Under the pieces are notes generated by a model. That model made no database searches. It saw only the letters and a list, made by a program, of their open reading frames with translations, and had not been told where the DNA came from. A DNA stretch of 64,000 nt. It comes from Terrimonas_B sp041743125 (lineage in GTDB: Bacteria > Bacteroidota > Bacteroidia > Chitinophagales > Chitinophagaceae). Position 1 is the stretch's first letter; each line of letters starts with the position of its first letter. Of this stretch, positions 36,401-43,968 are shown piece after piece. The stretch is from assembly GCA_041743125.1 (NCBI GenBank), contig JBGTNK010000017.1, positions 22,337 to 86,336 of the forward strand. Reading direction: 5' to 3'. Made by a program: the position numbers and the translations under genes.

Positions 36401-37919
36401 AAACATAAGTTCCTGCCAACAGGTTGGTCAATGTGGTTGTTCCAGCGTTTGGATTTCCTAAAGTGAATGTTGTGGGTCCGCTTACTCTTGTCCATGCATA
36501 ATTAGCGATGGTACCATCGGGATCCGTGCCGCTTCCAGTTAAAGTTGTTGAATTTGCGGGTAAGGTCAGCACAATGTCATTCCCTGCGTTTGCAGTGGGA
36601 GGTTGGTTAGGAGTAGGTTGGTTATTATTATTTACAGTGACTACAACCCAGTCGGCGTCGCCTGCTCCCTGGGCATCATGTGCCTCCAATCTAAAAGTAT
36701 AGGTACCGTTTACAAGCCCGCTGATATTAACAGTGTTTGAAGTAGCATTGGCCATGGTTGAGGTATTGGGCCCGGAAACTTGCACCCATCTATAGGTATT
36801 ACCACCACTACCGGTTAAGGTAGTGGTTGAAGATGTAACTGTCTTATCATTACCTGCGTTTGCTGTTGGTCTTGAAAGCCATGGTGGCATTTCTCTAACC
36901 TGTGTATTTACAACAAATTCCCTCGATTGGTCCCGAACCTGCCAAAGTTCATCCTCTGAAACAACCGTAATTAATTGCTTCGGAAAATTCATTGAAGCAA
37001 GACTTTGACCACTGGTGTTAGCGCCCCAGTTTATGTTCCCGCAATTTCCACCATCCCAATATGGGTTTGAAAACCCATCTTTATGTGTAAAAGTTACTTT
37101 GTTTCCGGTAACTGAAACGTTTGAACAGGAGGCTCCTTGCTGAGCCCACACGTACATTCCAACATTTGACCAAGCTTCTCTTTCTGCATAAATCGTATTG
37201 TTTCGTAAGATAATATTATTACCTCCTGCCATGGCAACACCATAATTACCCGGAAACACTAATTGATTGTTTTCAACTGTAACATATCCCCCGTCAAAAT
37301 CTCCACTCATTAGGCCACCACCTGAAGGACTAGGACCTCCGCCTCTGAACATATTGTCCCTGACTATTACTGGGCTTTGAGCAGTTCCGTTAGTCCGGTA
37401 CATATTTACAAGATCTTCAGCGTATGATTCTCCTCTGAAGCATTCGCCCCGATTTCCACTAACAGAATTTCCTGGTCCGTCCACTGTATTAAATTGAACA
37501 AACTGACCTCTAGGAAAAGGCCCCTGGGCGTTAATAAATTGATTATTGTTGACTTTAATGCTTGAACATGAAGTAGCATAAACGCCAGTCATGTTGTTTG
37601 CAAAAAAGCAATTCTCTATAGTAATATTACTTGCATATTCAAGTTCAACTCCCATACCCTGGGATACCCCAAAGTAACAATTACGAACGGTAATGTTGCT
37701 GCTATTTAAAATCGTCAGATTATTGCCTGTTAGATTTGTAAAAGCAAGATTCTCAATAACCATATTAGACCTACCATTAATGGTAAGAGGTGCACTTTTA
37801 GGAAGCTTGAGATAATTTGTCTGGGAAATTGAGATTTGGCAACACAACATAAATAGAAATGTTGCTAAATAGGCGGGGTTAACGTTGCGTTTTGCAACGT
37901 AGTTTTTCGTAGGGTACAT
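33471..37919 (-). CDS. Secreted beta-helix / PKD-repeat protein with T9SS sorting domain
   Basis: A 1482-residue modular surface or secreted protein. Order: signal peptide (about 1-33, FLFMLCCQISISQ), right-handed parallel beta-helix (about 45-345, repeats such as SNITVRNCYF and SNITIENCFF), a divergent PKD-like module (about 352-437), nine near-identical 96-residue PKD-like modules (438-1299; each with ANAGNN, DADGTIASY, GTYVFRLTVTDN and DDKTVTVN), a last divergent module, and a C-terminal type A T9SS sorting domain (MMLYPNPASNQITLNL ... KPGTYLIEVILDK). It is the only minus-strand gene within the exopolysaccharide locus. Beta-helices of this type bind or cleave polysaccharides; no catalytic triad was identified. 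Confidence 0.9.
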   Translation of the reverse strand: MYPTKNYVAKRNVNPAYLATFLFMLCCQISISQTNYLKLPKSAPLTINGRSNMVIENLAFTNLTGNNLTILNSSNITVRNCYFGVSQGMGVELEYASNITIENCFFANNMTGVYATSCSSIKVNNNQFINAQGPFPRGQFVQFNTVDGPGNSVSGNRGECFRGESYAEDLVNMYRTNGTAQSPVIVRDNMFRGGGPSPSGGGLMSGDFDGGYVTVENNQLVFPGNYGVAMAGGNNIILRNNTIYAEREAWSNVGMYVWAQQGASCSNVSVTGNKVTFTHKDGFSNPYWDGGNCGNINWGANTSGQSLASMNFPKQLITVVSEDELWQVRDQSREFVVNTQVREMPPWLSRPTANAGNDKTVTSSTTTLTGSGGNTYRWVQVSGPNTSTMANATSNTVNISGLVNGTYTFRLEAHDAQGAGDADWVVVTVNNNNQPTPNQPPTANAGNDIVLTLPANSTTLTGSGTDPDGTIANYAWTRVSGPTTFTLGNPNAGTTTLTNLLAGTYVFRLTVTDNDGATATDDKTVTVNAAPVVNLPPVANAGNNIVLTLPANSTNLAGSGTDPDGTIASYLWTRVNGPTTFTLGNANAATTTLTNLVQGTYVFRLTVTDNDGATATDDKTVTVNAAPVINQPPVANAGNNIVMTLPTNSTSLTGSGTDADGTIANYAWTRVSGPTTFTLGTPNAAATTLTNLLQGTYVFRLTVTDNDGATDTDDKTVTVNAAPVVNQPPVANAGNNIVLTLPTNSANLTGSGTDADGTIASYLWTRVSGPTTFALGTPNAATTTLTNLVEGTYVFRLTVTDNDGATDTDDKTVTVNAAPVVNQPPVANAGNNVVLTLPTNSTNLTGTGIDADGTIASYAWTRVSGPTTFTLGNANAATTTLTNLVEGTYVFRLTVTDNGGATDTDDKTVTVNSVPDVNQPPLANAGNNTVLSLPTNSTTLVGTGTDTDGTIASYLWTRVSGPTTFTIGNANAATTTLTNLVQGTYVFRLTVTDNNGATDTDNKTVTVNAPQVVNQAPLANAGNNVVMTLPTNSTNLTGSGTDADGTIAGYAWTRVSGPTTFTLGSANAATTTLINLVEGTYVFRLTVTDNDGATDTDNLTVTVNAAPVVNLVPVANAGSNVVLTLPANSTNLTGTGTDADGTITSYVWTRVSGPTTFAIGNANAATTTLSNLVQGTYVFRLTVTDNRGASASDDKTVTVNAAPIPNQAPVANAGNNVVLTLPTNSTNLIGTGTDADGTIASYTWTRVSGPAIFTIGNPNAATTTLTNLVQGTYVFRLTVTDNRGATATDDKTITVNAVPNQAPIANAGVSLPITLSSNETTLNGSLSRDPDGTIKSYKWEQISGPANATIVSPALVKTKVTSFMEGDYVFQLTVTDNLNATAKDTVTIAVVNNFRSFTGDMMLYPNPASNQITLNLYNEKYSKAEVSVYDVMGRKVMAPLTIPASQARFTKTIVTEQLKPGTYLIEVILDKREKITSKFVKL
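34023..36608 (-). repeat. Nine tandem 288-bp coding repeats (PKD-like modules)
   Basis: A fixed landmark (GGTCCGCT on the plus strand) recurs at 34171, 34459, 34747, 35035, 35323, 35611, 35899 and 36475, each step being 288 bp or a multiple; at 36187 the copy reads GGTCCGTT. The block therefore holds nine modules of 96 codons (the last lacks two codons). Neighbouring modules differ by few codons. Such an array can expand or shrink by recombination. Confidence 0.92.
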
Positions 37920-38306
37920 ACGTATAAGATATTGGATTATAGGGACTTCTGGTTATATCTGTAACAAACGATATGCCAAAAGGGTTTCTTCTTATTCCGA
38001 ATAACTCCTCCTCATTTTTTCTTGCGTTGAATCACTTTTCTTCGTTCAAAAAATCGGACAGGAGTTATCAGCGACTAAACTATATATAAAGTTTTTAAAA
38101 AGCAACATTCTTAGGATTGAAATTGGTTTTTTTTAAATTGATAGTATAATGTGAATTTTATTTATATTTTTACGTGCTTAACAGCTACTGAAAACTCTTA
38201 AAAAAATGTATTAGTTTTAAATTAGTACGCTCCTTTCCAAATCCTCGTTATACCAGAATTATAATCCAACATACCTTATTATTAATAGCTGGTAAATGAA
38301 TTTACT
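37920..38306. other. Divergent intergenic region, 387 bp
   Basis: Lies between the start of the large surface protein (minus) and the glycosyltransferase at 38307 (plus). AT-rich, must contain promoters for both, but no clear -33/-7 pair, hairpin or small gene was recognised. Confidence 0.4.
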
Positions 38307-39206
38307 TTGAAAACTCTTGCCCCTATCGCACTCTTTTGTTATAAGCGGTTAGATACGCTGAAACAATCTATTGAAGCTTTAAAACTAAACCAACTTGCTG
38401 CAGAAAGCGAGTTGTTTATCTTTTCTGATGGTCCTAAGAAAGAGGGTGATGAACCTATAATCATTGAAATCCGGAACTACTTAAAAACTATTACGGGTTT
38501 TCGAAAACTACATGTAATTGAAGCTGTAAAAAATAAGGGCCTGGCAACTTCTGTTATCACCGGAGTATCCGACATCATAAATAAATACGACAGAATAATT
38601 GTCCTGGAGGACGACTTGCTTACCAGCAGTAACTTTCTTGTATACATGAATGAAGGATTGGACTTTTTTGAAAGCACTCAAAAGATTTTTTCAGTATGTG
38701 GTTTCAGCATTCCTATAAAAGGACAAAAGGAGAATGCGATTTATTTTACGAAGCGATCAGATTCATGTGGATGGGGTACATGGAAAAACAGGTGGAATAT
38801 AATTGATTGGGATGTGACAGATTATCCGGCTTTAATGAAAAACAGATCTGCCAGGCATGCATTTAACAGAATGGGATCAGATATGACAGGTTTGTTAACC
38901 AAACAAAAAACGGGGAAAATAAATTCGTGGGCCATACGCTGGTGTTACCACCAATTTAAACATGACCTGTATTCTGTTCATCCCGTTGTTTCCAAAATAA
39001 TAAACATTGGATTTGCTTCACCAGATGCCACGCATACAAAGGAAAATTTTAACCGATTTGAAACAAAACTTGATTCTAATGTAAATATTGAAACAGATTT
39101 TAACGTGCCGGTTAAACTTGAAAGAAAGGTTATCCGGCAGTTTATTCACCCATATACTATTCCAAATAGGGTTTGGTATAAAATAAGAACGTTATTATCT
39201 GTATAA
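38307..39206 (+). CDS. Glycosyltransferase, GT-A (family 2-like), probable TTG start
   Basis: A 299-residue protein beginning TTG AAA ACT; the nearest ATG (38296) is in another frame and stops after four codons. The N-terminal GT-A pattern is APIALFCYKRLDTLKQSIEAL, with FIFSDGPKKEGD and the metal-binding acidic motif IIVLEDDLLTSSNFL at about residues 95-108. It resembles GNT-I-like/family 2 transferases of exopolysaccharide loci. A glycine/tryptophan motif SCGWGTWKNRWN follows. It starts the second half of the exopolysaccharide locus. Confidence 0.88.
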   Translation: MKTLAPIALFCYKRLDTLKQSIEALKLNQLAAESELFIFSDGPKKEGDEPIIIEIRNYLKTITGFRKLHVIEAVKNKGLATSVITGVSDIINKYDRIIVLEDDLLTSSNFLVYMNEGLDFFESTQKIFSVCGFSIPIKGQKENAIYFTKRSDSCGWGTWKNRWNIIDWDVTDYPALMKNRSARHAFNRMGSDMTGLLTKQKTGKINSWAIRWCYHQFKHDLYSVHPVVSKIINIGFASPDATHTKENFNRFETKLDSNVNIETDFNVPVKLERKVIRQFIHPYTIPNRVWYKIRTLLSV

Positions 39207-39317
39207 ATAATAAAAAAGAAAATCGTCTTTACTTGAATTATTAATAGTTTGACCCTACATTTATTAAATCCTTACCTAATAGAAAAACTTATCGTGCCAT
39301 TTATAAAAACTATTGAA

Positions 39318-40067
39318 ATGATTTCGAATTCTTCTGTAACAACCAGTTGGGATGACGGCCATCCATTGGATTTGCGAATAGCCGAGCTCCTGAATAAGTA
39401 TAATATGGGTGGAACTTTTTATATTCCAAAAACTAATTTGGAAAACCCTGTTATGGATGAAGAAATGATCGTTCGCCTGTCTAAACACTTTGAAATTGGC
39501 GGTCATACTATGAATCATACCCCCGTTGGACGTATAAATCCCACAAAATGGGAAAAGGAAGTAGCTGATTGTTATGATTGGCTAACAGAACTAACTGGCG
39601 AAGCCCCTGTAAGTTTTTGCTTTCCCAGGGGTAAATATAATCCCGAGGCAGCAGCTGCTGTCTTTAGAGCAGGTTTTAAAATAGCCAGAACTACAGAGAT
39701 TTTAAATTACGCCAACCCACATGGGCTTACCATTATTCCAACTACAATACAAATATTTGAACATTCCAGGCTTACCTATTTAATCCATCTGTTGAAAAGA
39801 AAGAAAGTTGCCAACCTGATTTTTTGGATTAAAAACAATAGCGAGAAAGACCTTGAAAGGATGGTCGATAAATATCTCTCAGAAGTAATTGCCACGAATG
39901 GTTGTTTGCATATATGGGGACATTCCTGGGAAATTGAAAATTATAATCTCTGGAAAAAATTAGAAGCTGTTCTTAAAAGAATAGCGGGAATTGATGAAAT
40001 TGATTATGTTCCGAACAAATGCCTGGCCGGTATAAGTCAGCCAAAATATTCTGCCCTAAGTATATGA
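39318..40067 (+). CDS. Polysaccharide deacetylase family protein (second copy)
   Basis: A 249-residue NodB-like protein from ATG 39318 (MISNSSVTTSWDDGHPLD); a TTG at 39249 would add 23 residues. The catalytic motif reads TSWDDGHPLD, the metal-site motif is GGHTMNHTP and the third motif FCFPRGKYN, all better preserved than in the copy at 32460. The C-terminal IWGHSWEIE supplies the last conserved His. It likely N-deacetylates hexosamine residues or acts on lipid-linked sugars. The stop overlaps the next start (ATGA at 40064). Confidence 0.87.
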   Translation: MISNSSVTTSWDDGHPLDLRIAELLNKYNMGGTFYIPKTNLENPVMDEEMIVRLSKHFEIGGHTMNHTPVGRINPTKWEKEVADCYDWLTELTGEAPVSFCFPRGKYNPEAAAAVFRAGFKIARTTEILNYANPHGLTIIPTTIQIFEHSRLTYLIHLLKRKKVANLIFWIKNNSEKDLERMVDKYLSEVIATNGCLHIWGHSWEIENYNLWKKLEAVLKRIAGIDEIDYVPNKCLAGISQPKYSALSI

Positions 40068-41173
40068 AGCCAAAAATCTTATTCATCCTGCATTTACCCC
40101 CCCCGGTACATGGTGCTGCCCTCGTTGGCAGCTTTGTAAAAAGCAGCCATAAAGTAAACAATACGTTTGAGTGTGACTATATCAATCTGTCAGCATCAAA
40201 AAGCATAGACTCTATTGGTAAAATGGGATTAAAAAAGGTATTTTTCTTCCTTCAGTTGCTTTTAAAGACTTCAAAAGCTTTGGTGAAAAAAGAATATGAT
40301 TTTTGTTATGTAACTATTACCAGTAATGGAACAGCTTTTTATAAGGATTTTTTTGTAGTCCTTATTTTAAAACTATTCCGAAAGAAAATCTTATTGCACT
40401 TTCATAATAAAGGCGTGGAGGTAGGATCGAAAGCAAATAAAATTAATCCTTATCTCTACAAATTTCTTTTTGGAAGCAGAAAATTAAAGATCATTCTTTT
40501 GTCTAAATATTTGTATTATGATGTGAAAGAATATATCGATCAAAAACGCGTTTACTATTGTGCGAATGGTATACCGGCTGCAGATAACGCCATTATTCCT
40601 GCAAGAAATTCTCAAAAGGTTGCCAAGATACTTTTCTTGTCAAATATGATGGTGGCCAAGGGTGTGTATGTATTATTAGAAGCTTGCCATCTGCTCTGGA
40701 AAAAAAATATCCAATTTGAATGTCATTTTGTGGGCGACTGGCTGGACATTAGTGAAGCATCTTTTCATCAAAAAGTGAATGAGCTAACCCTTAATGATCA
40801 TGTTTATGCTTATGGCAAAAAATATGGAAAGGAAAAGGATTTGTTTTATATGCAGTCTGACATTTTTGTTTTACCTACCCTTAATGAGGCATTTGGTTTA
40901 GTATTGCTGGAGGCTATGCAATCCGGCCTTCCGGTGATTACCACGGATGAGGGAGGAGGACCAGAAATTGTTACACACAATGAAACGGGTTATATCATTC
41001 CAAAGAATGAACCGGGAGACCTGGCTGATAAATTGGAAATCCTGCTCAGGAGTCCGTTGTTGCGCAAAACGATGGGACAGGCAGGAAAAGAGAAATTCGA
41101 AGAAAAATTTACGCTGCCCAGGTTTGAAGAAAGAATAACAGGAATATTTAATGATTTCGCCGGAGCCGCTTAA
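40064..41173 (+). CDS. Glycosyltransferase family 4 protein
   Basis: A 369-residue GT-B enzyme from ATG 40064 (MKPKILFILHLPPPVHGAAL), overlapping the deacetylase stop by 4 nt and so probably translationally coupled; the longer frame from 40019 is less likely. The donor-binding domain has AKILFLSNMMVAKGVYVLLEA, LPTLNEAFGLVLLEAMQSGLPV (split by the E-x7-E motif) and GPEIVTHNETGYIIP. It adds a sugar to the repeat unit; sugar unknown. Confidence 0.93.
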   Translation: MKPKILFILHLPPPVHGAALVGSFVKSSHKVNNTFECDYINLSASKSIDSIGKMGLKKVFFFLQLLLKTSKALVKKEYDFCYVTITSNGTAFYKDFFVVLILKLFRKKILLHFHNKGVEVGSKANKINPYLYKFLFGSRKLKIILLSKYLYYDVKEYIDQKRVYYCANGIPAADNAIIPARNSQKVAKILFLSNMMVAKGVYVLLEACHLLWKKNIQFECHFVGDWLDISEASFHQKVNELTLNDHVYAYGKKYGKEKDLFYMQSDIFVLPTLNEAFGLVLLEAMQSGLPVITTDEGGGPEIVTHNETGYIIPKNEPGDLADKLEILLRSPLLRKTMGQAGKEKFEEKFTLPRFEERITGIFNDFAGAA

Positions 41174-41226
41174 GGAAGAAGTTATGGCAATTTTACTTTA
41201 AAAATATAAATAGGAAATAAAATCAA

Positions 41227-42012
41227 ATGTACCCTACCCCAGACAAAACTATTTTATTAAATATGTCTAATATGGAAACAATTTCATCTTTAAACATTCT
41301 TGGATACAATGTATTCAACTCTTCGTTAGCGAAGGTTTCTTTTGACAAGAAAACATTGCTAAACACTTTTAGCCCTAATTCTTACGGACTGGCCACAAAA
41401 GATCATGAATTTGAAAAGGCCCTTAAAGGCACCGATATCTTGGTTTTGGATGGCATCGGAATAGCGTTAGGGTCCATTTTATTGCACGGAAAAAATATCA
41501 ATAAAATAGCCGGCCAGGATTGCTTTGATTATTTTACAGCACAGGCTAATAAACATAACCAGAAGGTCTTTTTTATGGGCTCCACTACGGAAACATTAAA
41601 CAAGATTGTTAGCAGGCTAAAAAGAGAATATCCTAATATTCAGTCTTCATATTATTCTCCACCTTACAAACCCATATTTTCTGAAGATGACAATAAGGCA
41701 ATTATTGATGCTATAAATGCGTTTGAGCCAGATATCCTTTTTGTAGGACTAACGGCACCCAAACAGGAAAAGTGGGCATATCAAAATAAGGATAGAATAA
41801 ACGCCCGGGTCATTTCTACAATAGGAAACGTGTTTGACTGGTATGCAGGAAACAGTTCAAGACCAGCAAAAATTTGGGTAAAACTCAGATTGGAATGGCT
41901 GGTAAGGATATTTTTGCGTCCTGAAATATTCAGGCGTAATACCGGCAATCAATTAAAATTTTTAAGAGATCTATTGTTACACATTACCTATATAAAAAGA
42001 ATTAAAGATTAA
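41227..42012 (+). CDS. WecG/TagA/CpsF family glycosyltransferase
   Basis: A 261-residue GT26-family protein. Typical parts: LNILGYNVFNSSLAK, ILVLDGIGIALGSIL, KVFFMGSTTETLNKI, PDILFVGLTAPKQEKWAYQN and IGNVFDWYAGNSSRPAKIW. Relatives transfer N-acetylmannosamine(uronate) or glucuronate-type sugars to lipid-linked intermediates. The start at 41227 is the longest option; ATGs at codons 13 and 16 are alternatives closer to the conserved region. It is followed 3 nt later by a Gfo/Idh/MocA gene that may prepare its sugar. Confidence 0.92.
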   Translation: MYPTPDKTILLNMSNMETISSLNILGYNVFNSSLAKVSFDKKTLLNTFSPNSYGLATKDHEFEKALKGTDILVLDGIGIALGSILLHGKNINKIAGQDCFDYFTAQANKHNQKVFFMGSTTETLNKIVSRLKREYPNIQSSYYSPPYKPIFSEDDNKAIIDAINAFEPDILFVGLTAPKQEKWAYQNKDRINARVISTIGNVFDWYAGNSSRPAKIWVKLRLEWLVRIFLRPEIFRRNTGNQLKFLRDLLLHITYIKRIKD

Positions 42013-42015
42013 ACT

Positions 42016-43032
42016 ATGTTAAAAGTCGCATTGATAGGAGCCGGAAAAATGGGCATTTCACACCTGGCTATAATGGGGGCATCGCCTGACGCCCAGGTTG
42101 TAGGTGTTTGTGATACATCGAAAATGGTAAATGATTTTTTATCCCGCTATGGAAATTTTGAATGTTTCACTGATTACAAAAAAATGATTGACCAGGTAAA
42201 ACCAGATGCTGTTTTTGTAGCTGTGCCTACCAAGTTTCATTATAACGTAATTAAGGATTTGCTGGAAAAAGATATTCACGTTTTTGCGGAAAAACCTTTT
42301 TGCCTCACCGTTGATCAGGGGAAAGAATTGGTTGAACTTGCTAAAAAGAAAAACCTTATAACACAGGTAGGATACCACAATAAATTTATTGGCACGTTCA
42401 AAGAAGTTAAGAAACTGGTAGAGAGCGGAACGCTTGGCGACATATACCACTTCATAGGAGAATCCTATGGCCCGGTGGTTACGAGAAAAAAACAAGATAC
42501 CTGGCGGTCTGACCCTTCAGAAGGCGGAGGATGTTTGTTAGACTATGCATCACACGTGATTGATTTAATTAATGATATTCTTTCACCGGTAAAGGCCTCT
42601 AAAGGAACCTTGTTAAAATCAATATATTCCAACCAGGTAGAAGATGCTGTTTATTCCTTATTAGAATTAAACTCAGGTGTCACCGGTGTATTATCTGTAA
42701 ACTGGAGTGATGATACATACAGAAAGATGTCCACCTCCATTACTATTTCGGGCACCAAAGGAAAAATAATTTCGGATGCCAATGAATTAAAAGTTCATCT
42801 AAAAGGGGACAATGTGCCGGAAGGATATTCAAAAGGATGGAATGTAAAATATATCACTGATCTGACTGATGAGGTGGATTTTTATCTGCGTGGAGAAGAG
42901 TATTCAGCCCAGATCGATTATTTCATAAAGGCAGCACAGAAAAAAGTGCCTAATACTATTAATACATTTGCCAGCGCCTATAATACCGACAACGCCATAG
43001 CCATCATTAAAAAAAGTACAAACTCTATCTAA
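42016..43032 (+). CDS. Gfo/Idh/MocA family oxidoreductase in the exopolysaccharide locus
   Basis: A 338-residue NAD(P)-dependent dehydrogenase. Rossmann motif ALIGAGKMGISHLA at residues 5-18, family motif EKP in HVFAEKPFCLTVDQG, and catalytic-site segment GGCLLDYASHVIDLI with Asp/His. Relatives near WecG-type genes oxidise UDP-sugars (for example at C3 of UDP-GlcNAc(A)) for modified amino sugars. The stop codon shares one base with the next start (TAATG at 43030-43034), so the two products are probably made together. Confidence 0.9.
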   Translation: MLKVALIGAGKMGISHLAIMGASPDAQVVGVCDTSKMVNDFLSRYGNFECFTDYKKMIDQVKPDAVFVAVPTKFHYNVIKDLLEKDIHVFAEKPFCLTVDQGKELVELAKKKNLITQVGYHNKFIGTFKEVKKLVESGTLGDIYHFIGESYGPVVTRKKQDTWRSDPSEGGGCLLDYASHVIDLINDILSPVKASKGTLLKSIYSNQVEDAVYSLLELNSGVTGVLSVNWSDDTYRKMSTSITISGTKGKIISDANELKVHLKGDNVPEGYSKGWNVKYITDLTDEVDFYLRGEEYSAQIDYFIKAAQKKVPNTINTFASAYNTDNAIAIIKKSTNSI

Positions 43033-43904
43033 TGGAAAAAATTCTTTTTGGAGATAATCAATTCTTTGCAGTCAATCATATCTCCGACGAAAAATCCAGG
43101 GCTCAATCCATCAAATTTAAAACGGATGATGCCATCATTAAAACACTGGATGATGCCAGGGCCGAAGGCATTAATACTTTTATGTGCACTACCCACGACA
43201 GGATTGCAAATATTTGCGATATTATTCGCAGGCAACCGGATAAATACAGCGACTTTAAAATATTCCCCTGTATGCCCTATGCCCATAAGTATGCAAACGC
43301 CGTAACAGAATTAGGTATAGCCGGCACCCTGAAGCAATATGTGCCGGGTAATTTTTTAGGCTCTCTTTTCAAAGGTGGTGTAGCTTATCTTTCCAAGGAT
43401 TATACATCAATTATGGAATTATTGATCGATTCTGAAATGAAGATGTTCAAAGGGATCAATACACCCGTTATTTTCCTTCAAAACGTTATTACTGACCTTC
43501 TCCTGGGTCTGGGTGCAAAAGACATTTTTGTGGCTTACCATAATTACATAAAGAAAAAATACAATGCCGAAGCCGGCTTTATTACGATGAATATGCCCCG
43601 TCTTCTCCAGGTGCTGGAAGAAGGTGGTATTGAAAATCCTATCATTTGCTCCTCGATCAATAAAGCAGGATTCAGGATGTCCGGAGGAAAAGAAATTTAT
43701 GAAGAAACATTAAAAACAAAACAATTGCGAGCAATTGCCATGCAGGTATTGGGCGGCGGAGCAATTTCACCCAAAGAGGCAATCGAATATGTTTGTACCT
43801 TACCGAATATTGAATCCATTTTATTCGGGGCCTCGTCGAAAGGAAATATTCATGAAACGGCATCCTTGATAAGGTATTATCATCAAAAGCAACCAGTACT
43901 TTAA
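43032..43904 (+). CDS. Aldo/keto-reductase-like TIM-barrel protein of unknown function
   Basis: A 290-residue protein translationally coupled to the Gfo/Idh/MocA gene. The closing segments LRAIAMQVLGGGAISPKEAIEYV and IESILFGASSKGNIHETASLI resemble the C-terminal part of aldo/keto reductases, and TDDAIIKTLDDARAEGINTF resembles their first barrel strands, but the catalytic Asp-Tyr-Lys-His set is not evident. It may be a non-reductase TIM barrel used in nucleotide-sugar modification. No membrane segment or signal peptide. Confidence 0.7.
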   Translation: MEKILFGDNQFFAVNHISDEKSRAQSIKFKTDDAIIKTLDDARAEGINTFMCTTHDRIANICDIIRRQPDKYSDFKIFPCMPYAHKYANAVTELGIAGTLKQYVPGNFLGSLFKGGVAYLSKDYTSIMELLIDSEMKMFKGINTPVIFLQNVITDLLLGLGAKDIFVAYHNYIKKKYNAEAGFITMNMPRLLQVLEEGGIENPIICSSINKAGFRMSGGKEIYEETLKTKQLRAIAMQVLGGGAISPKEAIEYVCTLPNIESILFGASSKGNIHETASLIRYYHQKQPVL

Positions 43905-43968
43905 CTTTATTAAATTAATCAATGTGGAATAAAGCCTGCCCATTGCCTGAAAACATCAAAAGAGCACC

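Noticed and set aside
34780..36702. Series of plus-strand ORFs of 60-93 aa inside the PKD block
   Set aside because: They recur every 288 bp because they are the complement of the repeated modules.
40947..41138. Plus-strand 63-aa ORF within the GT4 gene
   Set aside because: Out-of-frame shadow of the glycosyltransferase coding sequence.
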